Assembly: GCA_013112685.1 (NCBI GenBank)
Contig: JABFGC010000001.1
Span: forward strand, 1,240,001 to 1,304,000
From: Chloroflexota bacterium
GTDB lineage: Bacteria > Chloroflexota > Anaerolineae > Anaerolineales > Villigracilaceae
Direction of reading: 5' to 3'
DNA length: 64,000 nt
Position numbers and translations under genes: made by a program. This document shows, in pieces, positions 1 through 8,277 of this stretch (positions within the stretch are counted from its first letter, which is position 1; each line of letters opens with the position of its first letter). The notes under the pieces are model-generated. The model was not told the DNA's origin, made no database searches, and saw only the letters and a program-made list of their open reading frames with translations.

Positions 1-2
1 CA

Positions 3-599
3 ACTCTCGGCAAGGAAAAGAAGCGCGGACTCGTCGTGCTGTCGCTCTTGTGGTTTGTCGTCTCTCTCGTTGCATTGATCCTCCTGCGTGTCCCGTTGTA
101 CGATAACTTCCGTCAAATCCTCTTCATCCTGCCACCGGTTTTTTTGATGGCAGGCGTTGCATTTGAACGGATAAAGAATGTAAAATGGCAAGCCGCGTTG
201 ATCGCGCTCTCGCTGCTGCCGGGCTTGATCGGAATCATCTCGCTCCATCCGTACGAGTATATTTATTACAATAGTTTTATCGGCGGCGTGAGCGGAGCGC
301 AGGGACGCTTCGAGACCGATTACTGGGCGACATCCTACCGCGAGGCGGCGGAGTACGTGAACGGCGTCGCTTCACCGAACGCAAACATCTGGGTGGAGGG
401 ACCGGCGCATTTGTTTTCGTTGTTCGCGCGCGAGGATTTGAGAGTGTATTCGTCGGGCGAAACGGAGCGCGCGGAGAGTTACGAGTACGTCGTGACCATC
501 ACGCGCTATAACTTCGCTGAAACCGTTTACCCCGGCGCGGAGGTTGTGCATCGAATTGCGCGCGGCGGCGCGGTGTTGACTGTCATCAAAAAACCGTAA
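3..599 (+). CDS. GT39-like membrane protein, C-terminal part (5' truncated by window)
   Basis: The reading frame is open from the first bases of the window, so the gene starts upstream and only about 198 C-terminal residues are visible. Two or three hydrophobic segments (around positions 36-110 and 185-240 of the DNA) are followed by a soluble tail with a HPYEYIYYN motif and an aromatic FETDYWATSYREA stretch. This layout is common at the C-terminus of dolichyl-phosphate-mannose-type (GT39/ArnT-like) glycosyltransferases in Chloroflexota. It probably transfers sugars from a lipid carrier at the outer membrane face. Family assignment rests on general resemblance, since the catalytic N-terminus is outside the window. 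Confidence 0.6.
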   Translation, partial: TLGKEKKRGLVVLSLLWFVVSLVALILLRVPLYDNFRQILFILPPVFLMAGVAFERIKNVKWQAALIALSLLPGLIGIISLHPYEYIYYNSFIGGVSGAQGRFETDYWATSYREAAEYVNGVASPNANIWVEGPAHLFSLFAREDLRVYSSGETERAESYEYVVTITRYNFAETVYPGAEVVHRIARGGAVLTVIKKP

Positions 600-604
600 A
601 CATT

Positions 605-639
605 CAGACCCTAAAGGTTTCCGAAACCTTTAGGGTCTG
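605..639. repeat. Perfect palindrome (16-bp stem, 3-nt loop)
   Basis: A perfect inverted repeat with left arm CAGACCCTAAAGGTTT and a CCG loop lies just after the preceding stop codon. It resembles the palindrome at 16347-16379 in size, loop length and arm sequence (AGACC...AGGTTT). It could act as a terminator, but the downstream tract GGAATAAAAG is not T-rich, so a dispersed palindromic element is equally likely. Confidence 0.75.
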
Positions 640-656
640 GGAATAAAAGAGAACCC

Positions 657-2497
657 ATGAACCTGATTGAAAAACTTTCCCAAAAAACCCTGCTCGCCGA
701 CGGCGCAATGGGCACCATGCTCCATGCGCGCGGCATCGGCTTCGACCAATGTTTCGACGAGCTGAACCTGACCAATCCCGCCGTTGTCGCGGAAATACAC
801 CGCGAATACATCGAAGCAGGCGCGGAGTTGATCATCACCAACACCTTCGGCGCGAATCGTTATAAGTTGTCCAAGCACGGCTTGCAGGACGATGTCGTGG
901 AAATCAACCGCGCGGGCGTGGAACTTGCCAAGCGCGTCGTGGCAGCGTCGTTCAAGGATGTACTCATCGCGGGCGACGTGGGTCCGCTGGGGGTGAGAAT
1001 CGCTCCCTACGGCAGAGTCAAGCTCGAGGAGGCGCGTGAGGCGTTCGCGGAGCAGATTCAAGCCCTGGCAGAAGCGGGCGCAGACTTGATCGTCATCGAG
1101 ACCATGTCCGACCTGTACGAAATCAAGGAGGCGATCACGGCGGCAAAGGAAAATTGTTCCCTGCCCGTTGTCGCATCCGTAACGTTCACCCGCGACGACC
1201 GCACTTTGCTTGGCGACGATCCGATCAAAGTGGCGCGAAGAATTTCCGAGGCGGGCGCGGATGTGATCGGCGTCAACTGCTCCGGCGGACCTTCGCAATT
1301 GCTTCGCATCCTCAAACAAATGCGGCAGGCGGAACCGAATGCAAGATTTTGGGTGAAACCAAACGCGGGCTGGCCCGAGCAGGTCAGCGGGCGAATCATG
1401 TACCCTGCTGATGCCGATTACTTCGGCGATTACGCGCTGTCGTTCCGCGAGGCGGGCGCGCATATCGTGGGTGGCTGCTGCGGCACCACGCCCCAGCACA
1501 TTGTTGCCATGAAAAAGGCGTTGAGTTCCGCTCCCGCCGTTTCCGTTGCGGATATCACCGTCCTGCCGGTGGATGAAATCTCCGCCGAGCCAGCCGAACA
1601 GCCCACCCAGTTCGCGCAAAAACTTGCCAGCGGAAAATTCTGCATCAGCGTCGAGATGGATCCGCCGCGCGGGCTTTCGACCCACAAACTGCTGGCGGGC
1701 GCGTCCCTCCTGCACGACTCAGGCGCGGATGTGATCAACGTGGCAGACAGCCCCATGGCGCGCATGAGAATGTCTGCCTGGGCGGTGTGCGATGTGGTGC
1801 AGCGTCGGGTTGGCGTCGAGACCACCCTGCACTTCCCGACTCGCGGGCGCAATCTCCTGCGCGTGCAGGGCGACCTGCTTGCGGCGCATGCCATCGGCTG
1901 CGGAATGTGTTCGTCGTGATGGGCGATCCAACCTCCATTGGCGATTATCCCGAAGCCACCGATAACTACGACCTTGTCCCGTCGGGTCTCATCAAACTCA
2001 TCAAGCAGGGTTTCAACATGGGCGTGGATCACTCCGGCACGAGCATCGGACAGCCCACCAATTTCTTCGTCGGCGCGGCGCTCAATCTTTGTCCGCAGGA
2101 CGTGGATGCCGAGATCAAGAACCTGCATCGCAAAATCAAAGCGGGCACAGACTTCTTCCTCACCCAGCCCATCTACCGCCCCGACGACGGTCCCAAACTC
2201 ATCGAGGCATACGAAGCGAAATACGGCAAACTCGATAAGCCCATTCTGGCAGGCATCCTTCCGCTCGTCAGCGCCAAACACGCAAACTTCCTGCACAATG
2301 AAGTGCCAGGCATCTTCATCCCCGACGAAGCCCGCAGGCGCATCGAAGCCGCCGGGGAAAACTCCGCAAAGGTCGGCGTGGAGCTGGCGGTCGAGTTGAT
2401 TCAAAACATAAAGGGTTGGGCGAGCGGCGTTTACATCATGCCGCAGTTCCACCGCTACGACATGGTTTCCGAGATTATTGTGGCGGTGAAAGAATAA
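657..2497 (+). CDS. Bifunctional homocysteine S-methyltransferase / methylenetetrahydrofolate reductase (frameshifted)
   Basis: The first about 300 residues are a Zn-dependent homocysteine methyltransferase (MetH module 1/BHMT type): an N-terminal LLADGAMGTML motif and the Zn-cysteine motifs GVNCSGGP and GGCCGTTP. The second half, from CISVEMDPPRG on, is a MetF-type 5,10-methylenetetrahydrofolate reductase with the VVMGDPTSIGDYP motif. The fused architecture resembles YitJ-type enzymes and links methyl-folate production to methionine synthesis. The frame breaks near 1898: restoring one C after ATCGGC gives the continuous sequence HAIGLRNVFVVMGD. The break is therefore most likely a sequencing deletion, and the gene about 613 codons. 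Start ATG 657 is preceded by an AAAAGAGAACCC stretch. Confidence 0.9.
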
Positions 2498-2542
2498 AAT
2501 GCGGTGAAATCAGATGGAGAGTCGTCCCCGCGAATACATCCG

Positions 2543-4432
2543 ATGAAATTCCTCCGCATCTTTCTCAGCGCTTTGACAGGTCTCCTCACCAGCCTTTTCC
2601 TGGCTGTGACCTTTTTCCATTTGTTGGATTTCCCCTCGCTGACAGACCGCCTCTTTCTGACCCTTGTCCCGGCTCTCGCCATCAGCCTTTTCCTCCACCA
2701 AAGTTTTCCCTCCGTCTCCGTATGGACAAAATCCTCTCAATTCTCCATTCTCCATTATCTGATTGCCTTTCTCCTCGCCCTCAACCTGACCTACGGCACG
2801 GTCGGCTTCCTGCGTGAAGTCCTCCGCACGCCTTTCGGTATGGTCTTGTTCACAACCACTTTTATGACGCCCAGCGCTGCCATTGGCTATTTTCTCGTTC
2901 AACGCGCTTCCCGATCCCTGCGCGGCGGTTTTCCAGGCAAGCCGCTGAACGTAATTCTTGGACTATCTCTTCCCATTCTTTGGATTGCTTTCATTTATGC
3001 CCCCTCGCAATTTCCATCCATGTCTGTGGTGGACTACTTCCGCATCCCCCGCGAGTGGATAACGCTTTTCATCCTCACCGCCCTTGTCTCCGCTTTGCTG
3101 GCTATTTACCTCATTGCTCATCACTCGTCATTCATCGTTCGTATCTCCTTCCTCCTTCATCTCTCCTCCAACCTGCCCGGACTCTACGCAGGCGGGATGT
3201 TCTTCCGCATCGAACTCGTCCTCGCCCGCGCCTTGAACCACCCCGCCCTCGACTACAATACCGTCCTCTTCGAATCCGATGCCGGTCCATGGATGACCAT
3301 CCTTGCCAGCCCCGAAAGTGCGGCGATCAACCGCTCGGTGCATCCGCTCAGCCTCATCATCGTCCGTCCGCTCGTGCGGCTGGCGGCGGGATTCATGGGC
3401 GAGCATTATGCCCTCGGCGGGATGCTGGTCGTCTCCGCGGTTGCCGGGCTTTGCGTCTTCATGACCTGGCTCTTCGTCAAACGCGCCACCGAATCAAAGA
3501 CTTATGCTTTTCTCTTTGCCATCCTCCTCGGCTCCACCGCCTCGCACCTTCTCTTCGGCTCGCTGACTGAAAACTACATCTTCGGCGCGGCGGCGTTGAT
3601 TTTCTTCTTCCTCCTGCTCCAGGCAAACGAGCAACGATTTTCCGTTCTCGTCCCGGCGGGATTGCTGCTCTTTGGCATCACCATTACCAACATCGTTCAG
3701 GGTGTCGTCGCTTTATTCTTCAATGGATTTGGCTTCAAGCGGCTCGTTCGATATTCCATTCTGGTCCTTGCGCTTGGCGTTTTGTTGACCATGGGCGTTG
3801 ATATCCTTTACCCGAAAGCGCAAACGCTTTTCTTCGTCCCGAACGATATTGCGTTCGAGTTCAATTTCGTCAAATCAACCGAAGGGAATTTATCCGACCC
3901 CATTCGTCTCTCCGAGCCTCAATCCATTGTCCGCAAGTTGAATGTCGTTTCCCGTTCGGTCTTTCTCTACGGCGCAGTCGGTCCCCGCATCATCGAAGCC
4001 GTTTCCGAAAAGCCGCCCTTTCCCACCATTGACATCAAAACCTTCGACGTGCGCACCGGCAGCATCGCCTCCTACAAAGGACCTGCCAACCTCCCGCTTG
4101 CGCTCTGGCTGGGTATGCTGGCAGGCGGATTCTTGCTGTTCGTAAAAAATTTCAAAACATCCAAACACACCTCGCTGATGCTGGGTCTTCTCGGCGCGCT
4201 GGGCTTCAACTTCATCATGCACCTGTTCTACGGCACGGAACTTTTCCTCTACACGCCCTATTGGGTGTATGCGCTGATCTTTTTCGTTGCGCTGGCGTTC
4301 TCCGAATTTGCGGAAAAGCCCTGGTTTCAATGGAGCGCAGCGATTGTCGTGTTGGCTCTGATGGTCAATAACTTCGGGTTCATCGTGGGCATCCTGCGCG
4401 CGCTGTCGCCCTTTTACGCGGCAGTGCAGTAG
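2543..4432 (+). CDS. Polytopic membrane protein, glycosyltransferase-C-like, unknown function
   Basis: A protein of about 629 residues with some 12-14 hydrophobic segments from the N-terminus (MKFLRIFLSALTGLL) to the C-terminus. A large loop carries charged patches (about residues 220-270 and 430-500). I do not recognise a specific family. Length and topology fit GT-C fold glycosyltransferases or lipid-linked sugar polymer proteins, and the neighbours at 4481-6268 are of the same kind. An in-frame ATG at 2504 exists, but the extra 13 residues are hydrophilic and precede the hydrophobic start, so 2543 is preferred. The interval 4433-4480 holds no obvious element. Confidence 0.7.
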   Translation: MKFLRIFLSALTGLLTSLFLAVTFFHLLDFPSLTDRLFLTLVPALAISLFLHQSFPSVSVWTKSSQFSILHYLIAFLLALNLTYGTVGFLREVLRTPFGMVLFTTTFMTPSAAIGYFLVQRASRSLRGGFPGKPLNVILGLSLPILWIAFIYAPSQFPSMSVVDYFRIPREWITLFILTALVSALLAIYLIAHHSSFIVRISFLLHLSSNLPGLYAGGMFFRIELVLARALNHPALDYNTVLFESDAGPWMTILASPESAAINRSVHPLSLIIVRPLVRLAAGFMGEHYALGGMLVVSAVAGLCVFMTWLFVKRATESKTYAFLFAILLGSTASHLLFGSLTENYIFGAAALIFFFLLLQANEQRFSVLVPAGLLLFGITITNIVQGVVALFFNGFGFKRLVRYSILVLALGVLLTMGVDILYPKAQTLFFVPNDIAFEFNFVKSTEGNLSDPIRLSEPQSIVRKLNVVSRSVFLYGAVGPRIIEAVSEKPPFPTIDIKTFDVRTGSIASYKGPANLPLALWLGMLAGGFLLFVKNFKTSKHTSLMLGLLGALGFNFIMHLFYGTELFLYTPYWVYALIFFVALAFSEFAEKPWFQWSAAIVVLALMVNNFGFIVGILRALSPFYAAVQ

Positions 4433-4480
4433 ACCCGTCGGGTCCAGTCCCTGTTTTTGAAAGCGGTAAAATAAACCATC

Positions 4481-4906
4481 ATGAAGTTCATCCGAAAACA
4501 TGCGTCGCTGGCGCTCGCAATCCTATCCATTGCGGCAGTTGGATATCGCCTGTTTCAATCCTTTCTCAGTCGGGAGTGGGACAACCCGCAGGACGAAATG
4601 GTCGCTCGATGGGACGAACGGCTTCAACCGTTGCGTGAGGCGCTCCCTTCCGGTTTGGATCAAATCGGCTATGTGGATACATCCATGGTCACCGGCGATC
4701 CGTCCGCTTTCGATGGGGAGGAATTTTTTCTCATGCAGTATTCCGTTGCCCCCGTTGCCCTGGATGTTGGAGTTCGGCAGGAGTGGATCATCGGAAACTT
4801 CAATAATGATGTTGACTTCCGAGGCTGGCTGGAAACCCGGGTAGGCAAATACGAAATTCAAAGTTTCGGTTTCGGGCTGTACCTGATTCACAAACTGGAC
4901 CCATAA
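4481..4906 (+). CDS. Small membrane-anchored hypothetical protein
   Basis: 141 residues with one N-terminal hydrophobic anchor (about residues 8-24) followed by a soluble extracytoplasmic domain. The domain has a conserved-looking QEWIIGNF...W...GKYEIQSFGFGLYLIHKLD ending (fragments quoted). Its TAA stop abuts the ATG of the next gene at 4907, which indicates translational coupling. The domain resembles the soluble C-terminal tails of GT39-like proteins, so it may be a split-off partner of the following membrane protein. No function is assigned. Confidence 0.65.
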   Translation: MKFIRKHASLALAILSIAAVGYRLFQSFLSREWDNPQDEMVARWDERLQPLREALPSGLDQIGYVDTSMVTGDPSAFDGEEFFLMQYSVAPVALDVGVRQEWIIGNFNNDVDFRGWLETRVGKYEIQSFGFGLYLIHKLDP

Positions 4907-6268
4907 ATGACTCTGCTCCTGTCCTTTCTTGGGCTTGCTCCGCGTGTCCTGCTGGGATATTGGATCGTCCGGCAGGTTTGGCGCACGCCTGAAAGCAAAA
5001 ATATCCTGATCGAAATCTTCGCCGCGGGAGCCGTTGGTTTTGGCGCTTCTTCCCTGTTTTCCTTCCTGTGGATCTGGTCTGGCTTGCCGCTTCGTGGATA
5101 CGCCGCGATGGAAACGATCCTTGCCATCGGCGTAACCGGTTTGATGTTGATTCGAGACCGAAAGGATATATCCAGCGTTGGTCAATATCTTCTGCTCTTG
5201 CGGAACGCTGGCGGTATCTGGCTCCTGCTTCTCGCAATTGGAACGGCATTTTTTGCAATTGGGTTGATTCTTGTCAACCTCGAATATCCGCACGGGCGGA
5301 TGGATGCCTGGACGAATTGGAACGTTGTTTCGAGGTTTATCTACCTGGGCGGCGAGGACTGGAAGAACACCTTTCTGCGGCAACTCGACCATCCCGACTA
5401 TCCCCTCTTTATGGCAATGAACAATGCCGTCACCTGGTCCATCCTGCAAAAGAGCGCTGTTTGGGGTCCCATTGCCTTTCATGCCCTGCTCGCGTTCTTT
5501 ACAGCAGGTTTGTTGTTCGCATTTGTCGATTCGTTCAAGGGGGTCCAACAGGCATCCCTGGCGGCTGTTCTCTTCATGACCCAGCCGTTTGCATTTGGTT
5601 CGAGCATGACCCAATACGCCGACTTTCCTCTTGCCTGCATCATCCTTGGCGCGGGCGGCTTCACATTGGTGTATGTGGAGACATCCGAAAAGGGAGCCGC
5701 TGTTTTGGCTGGTTTCCTGGCTGGGCTTGCCGCATGGACGAAAAATGAAGGCGCGGCGTTTGCGTTGATCGCTTCGATCCTGTGGCTCATCCTGAGCCTT
5801 CGTATCAACCGCGCCGCCTTCCGTAACTATCTGTACGGACTTGCCTTTCCACTCGCTGTTGTGATTCTTTTCAAGCTTTTTCTTGCCCCTTCCAATGACA
5901 TCCTCTCCGGCGCGGCGGACGTTTCCAAACAGATTCTGGATGCCCGGCGCTATGTGGACATTCTTGGTACGGGGGCGAGGACACTCTGGAACCTGGGTGA
6001 AGGTCCCATCAGCCTGACCGGACTTATAATCGCTTATGCCCTTATCGTCGGCGGATCCAGAGATAAACTTTTCGGCGGCTGGGTGATTGGAATCATCATT
6101 CTGCTTCAACTTTCAGCCTATTTTGCAATCTACTTGATCACCCCCCACGATTTGGACTGGCATTTGGAAACATCCATCAACCGCCTCTACCTGCACGTCT
6201 TCCCGCTGGCGCTGCTGTGGCTTTTCATCTGGCTGAAGTCGCCGCGGGAATTATCAAAAGAGAGATGA
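4907..6268 (+). CDS. GT39-like polytopic membrane protein
   Basis: 453 residues with about 11 predicted membrane segments. A periplasmic-type loop after the first helices has ENPHGRMDAWTNWN-like character (NLEYPHGRMDAWTNWN). A second loop, WKNTFLRQLDHPDYP, matches the DHPDYP-type motif common in uncharacterised GT39-like glycosyltransferases. The end, ETSINRLYLHVFP, also recurs in that group. It is directly coupled to the upstream gene and ends 1 nt before coaX. Its likely role is transfer of a sugar from a polyprenyl carrier to an envelope acceptor. The substrate is unknown. Confidence 0.7.
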   Translation: MTLLLSFLGLAPRVLLGYWIVRQVWRTPESKNILIEIFAAGAVGFGASSLFSFLWIWSGLPLRGYAAMETILAIGVTGLMLIRDRKDISSVGQYLLLLRNAGGIWLLLLAIGTAFFAIGLILVNLEYPHGRMDAWTNWNVVSRFIYLGGEDWKNTFLRQLDHPDYPLFMAMNNAVTWSILQKSAVWGPIAFHALLAFFTAGLLFAFVDSFKGVQQASLAAVLFMTQPFAFGSSMTQYADFPLACIILGAGGFTLVYVETSEKGAAVLAGFLAGLAAWTKNEGAAFALIASILWLILSLRINRAAFRNYLYGLAFPLAVVILFKLFLAPSNDILSGAADVSKQILDARRYVDILGTGARTLWNLGEGPISLTGLIIAYALIVGGSRDKLFGGWVIGIIILLQLSAYFAIYLITPHDLDWHLETSINRLYLHVFPLALLWLFIWLKSPRELSKER

Positions 6269-6269
6269 C

Positions 6270-7037
6270 ATGCTCCTCACCGTTGACATCGGCAATACCA
6301 ACCTGACGCTCGGCTTGTACGAAGGCGATAAACTCGGCGCGCACTGGCGTCTCGCCACCGACCACAACCGCATGCCCGACGAATACGGCTTGCAATTTTT
6401 GGGCTTGCTGCAAAATGCAGGCAAAACGCTGAACGACATCAAAGGCATCTCGCTTGCCTCCGTCGTCCCGCCGTTGACCGGGCGCGTCGTCCAAGCCTGC
6501 CGCGAGTATCTCAAGCAGGAGCCGCTCGTGGTGGATGCGGGCGTCAAAACGGGAATCAAAATCCGCTATGAGGGACCCGAAAGCCGTCGGCGCGGGACCG
6601 CGTCTGCGATGCGGTGGCGGTGATGAAACTCTACGGCGGGTCCCGCCTGCGTAGTGGATTTCGGCACCGCGACCACCTTCAACGCCATTACCAAAGAGGG
6701 CGAATACCTCGGCGGCGCGATCACAGCGGGCATCAACCTCGCCGCCGAAGCGCTCTTCACCCGCGCCGCAAAACTCCCGCGCATTGACCTGCAAGTGCCG
6801 CCCTCCGTCATCGGGCGAAACACCACCCATGCCATGCAATCGGGTCTGCTCTTCGGGTATGTCAGCATGGTCGAGGGGATGGTGACAAGGTTCCGGTCCG
6901 AATTGGGAAGCGGCATGAAGGTCATCGCCACCGGCGGGCTGGCGGAAGTCGTCGCCAAAGAGACCAAAGTGATTGACATCATTTCCCCCTGGCTCACGCT
7001 CGAAGGTCTGCGCCTCATCTGGGAACTCAACCACTAA
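6270..7037 (+). CDS. coaX: Type III pantothenate kinase (three 1-nt insertions)
   Basis: The N-terminal MLLTVDIGNTNLTLGLYEG is the P-loop-like phosphate 1 motif of CoaX, an ASKHA-fold enzyme that phosphorylates pantothenate in coenzyme A synthesis. ASVVPPLT, VDFGTATTFNAI and VIATGGLAEVV are the other family motifs. The frame is broken, but removing one G at each of three sites (GGG runs at 6572-6574, 6594-6596 and 6638-6640) restores YEDPKAVGADRVCDAVAV and YGGPACVVDFGTATT. About 255 residues result, the normal length. All three extra Gs precede A/T-CC, so each corrected site reads GGACC or GGTCC. The real gene is almost certainly intact. Confidence 0.93.
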
Positions 7038-7057
7038 TACATCAACAAGTTAAAATT

Positions 7058-7108
7058 GTAGGGCAAGATGCCATCTTGCCAGGGGCAATTTAGCAAATTG
7101 CCCTACAT
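7058..7108. repeat. Compound inverted repeat after coaX
   Basis: Outer arms TGTAGGGCAA and TTGCCCTACA are perfectly complementary. They enclose two smaller hairpins, GGCAAGATGCCATCTTGCC and GGGCAATTTAGCAAATTGCCC. This nested design looks like a small mobile or dispersed palindromic element. It may also help terminate coaX transcription. Confidence 0.7.
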
Positions 7109-7135
7109 GTTCATGTTTAGGGTGCATTGCTCTCC

Positions 7136-7176
7136 ATAGATGATGCGGCGGTCAAAATGACCGCCGCATCATCTAT
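7136..7176. terminator. Strong bidirectional hairpin between convergent genes
   Basis: A perfect 19-bp stem (arm ATAGATGATGCGGCGGTCA) with an AAA loop lies between coaX (+) and the EamA gene (-) and overlaps the latter's stop codon. Its position between convergent genes suggests termination in both directions, although flanking T-tracts are weak. Confidence 0.7.
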
Positions 7177-8096
7177 TCCCGATCTCCTACCCGCAGCAAA
7201 ATTATGCCAAACATCAAAAGCAGACCCCCGCCCAGTTGGACGCTGGTCATCCTTTCGCTCAAAAAGAGATACGCCCAAATCGCGGTGAAGACCGGCTCCA
7301 GCGTGGCAATGAGGTTGGAGATCGTCGGCGAGAGGTAGCGGATGCTCAAGGTGTATAGACCGAACCCGCCGAGCGTGGGCGCTACGCCGAGGAAGAACAG
7401 CACGCCCCAGCCCGCGACTGAATTTCCAAGCCAGAGCATGTCGGTGAGCGGAGCCTTGCCCATGATGAACAGGTCGTTGCCGATGTTGAACAAAAACAAA
7501 AAGAACGTGGCGGAACCAAAACTGTATAGCAACGCCGTCCATGAATCAATATGTCTGTCCCCGGCGACCTTGCCTTCGAGGTTGTAAATAGCGAACAACA
7601 AACCCGTCAGCAAGCCAAAGATGATTCCCGCCGGGTTGAGTTTCCACGCTGCCGGGTCGTGAGCGCCGGAGACCAGGATCGTGCCGATGAAACTCAACGC
7701 AATCGAAACGACCTTGACCCTGCTGAACGTCTCTTTGAAGATGATGCGGCTGAGCAACGCCGTCATTGCGGGCGAGGAAAACGCCAGCACTGTGGCAACC
7801 GACGCCCCGTTGTATTGAACCGAAAACGTCCACAGGGAATTGAAAACCGCCAGCGTGAGCCCGTACAGAATCATAAAACCCCAATGCCCGCGTTCCAACG
7901 AAAAACGCGCGCGGCTGAACACCAGCAAACCGACCACCATGCCAACGGCAACGGACAAATCCCGCCAGAAGGCGAGCACCAGCGACGGCAGGGAGTAGGT
8001 TTTGCTCAGGTAACTGATGAACGGTCCCGTGGTTGACCAAAGGGTGGTGGCGACCAGGGCGATGATGAATCCGCGTGAGGAGTGGGATGAGGTCAT
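7173..8096 (-). CDS. EamA-family (DMT superfamily) transporter
   Basis: 307 residues with ten hydrophobic segments arranged as two EamA repeats. It starts MTSSHSSRGFIIALVATTLWSTT (fragment MTSSHSSRG) and ends KLGGGLLLMFGIILLRVG-like (SVQLGGGLLLMFG). Such proteins export or import small metabolites across the inner membrane; the substrate is not predictable. An upstream in-frame start at 8270 would run through the tRNA-Glu gene and its terminator, so ATG 8096 is chosen. Confidence 0.88.
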   Translation of the reverse strand: MTSSHSSRGFIIALVATTLWSTTGPFISYLSKTYSLPSLVLAFWRDLSVAVGMVVGLLVFSRARFSLERGHWGFMILYGLTLAVFNSLWTFSVQYNGASVATVLAFSSPAMTALLSRIIFKETFSRVKVVSIALSFIGTILVSGAHDPAAWKLNPAGIIFGLLTGLLFAIYNLEGKVAGDRHIDSWTALLYSFGSATFFLFLFNIGNDLFIMGKAPLTDMLWLGNSVAGWGVLFFLGVAPTLGGFGLYTLSIRYLSPTISNLIATLEPVFTAIWAYLFLSERMTSVQLGGGLLLMFGIILLRVGDRE

Positions 8097-8103
8097 AGGT
8101 CTC

Positions 8104-8141
8104 CAAAAAAAGTGACAGCCACGTTGGATGTGACTGTCACT
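8104..8141 (-). terminator. Rho-independent terminator after tRNA-Glu
   Basis: Read on the minus strand, AGTGACAG and CTGTCACT form a stem followed by TTTTTT. It lies 4 nt after the CCA end of tRNA-Glu and just before the EamA start. Confidence 0.8.
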
Positions 8142-8144
8142 GGT

Positions 8145-8220
8145 TGGTGCCCCCACGGAGACTCGAACTCCGGTTTGAGCCTTGAGAGGGCTCCGTCCTG
8201 GGCCGCTAGACGATGGGGGC
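8145..8220 (-). tRNA. tRNA-Glu (CUC)
   Basis: The minus strand folds as a cloverleaf. The acceptor stem begins GCCCCCA and ends TGGGGGC-A, the anticodon arm GAGCC-CTCTCAA-GGCTC has anticodon CTC, and the T-arm carries GGAGTTCGAGTCTCC. The terminal CCA is encoded at 8145-8147. Confidence 0.95.
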
Positions 8221-8277
8221 GTCTTGGCGGGCTGTATTCTATCACCCCGATTTTGAATCGTCAAACGCAACGCGAAA

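Noticed and set aside
630..1715. Long minus-strand open frame of 361 codons over the methyltransferase gene
   Set aside because: It is the antisense shadow of a GC-rich conserved gene; its translation has no recognisable motif, whereas the plus frame is a clear homocysteine methyltransferase.
4523..6109. Minus-strand open frame of 528 codons
   Set aside because: Overlaps two plausible membrane protein genes in antisense and has shadow-like composition (rich in Gln, Lys, Arg), without domain motifs or a ribosome site.
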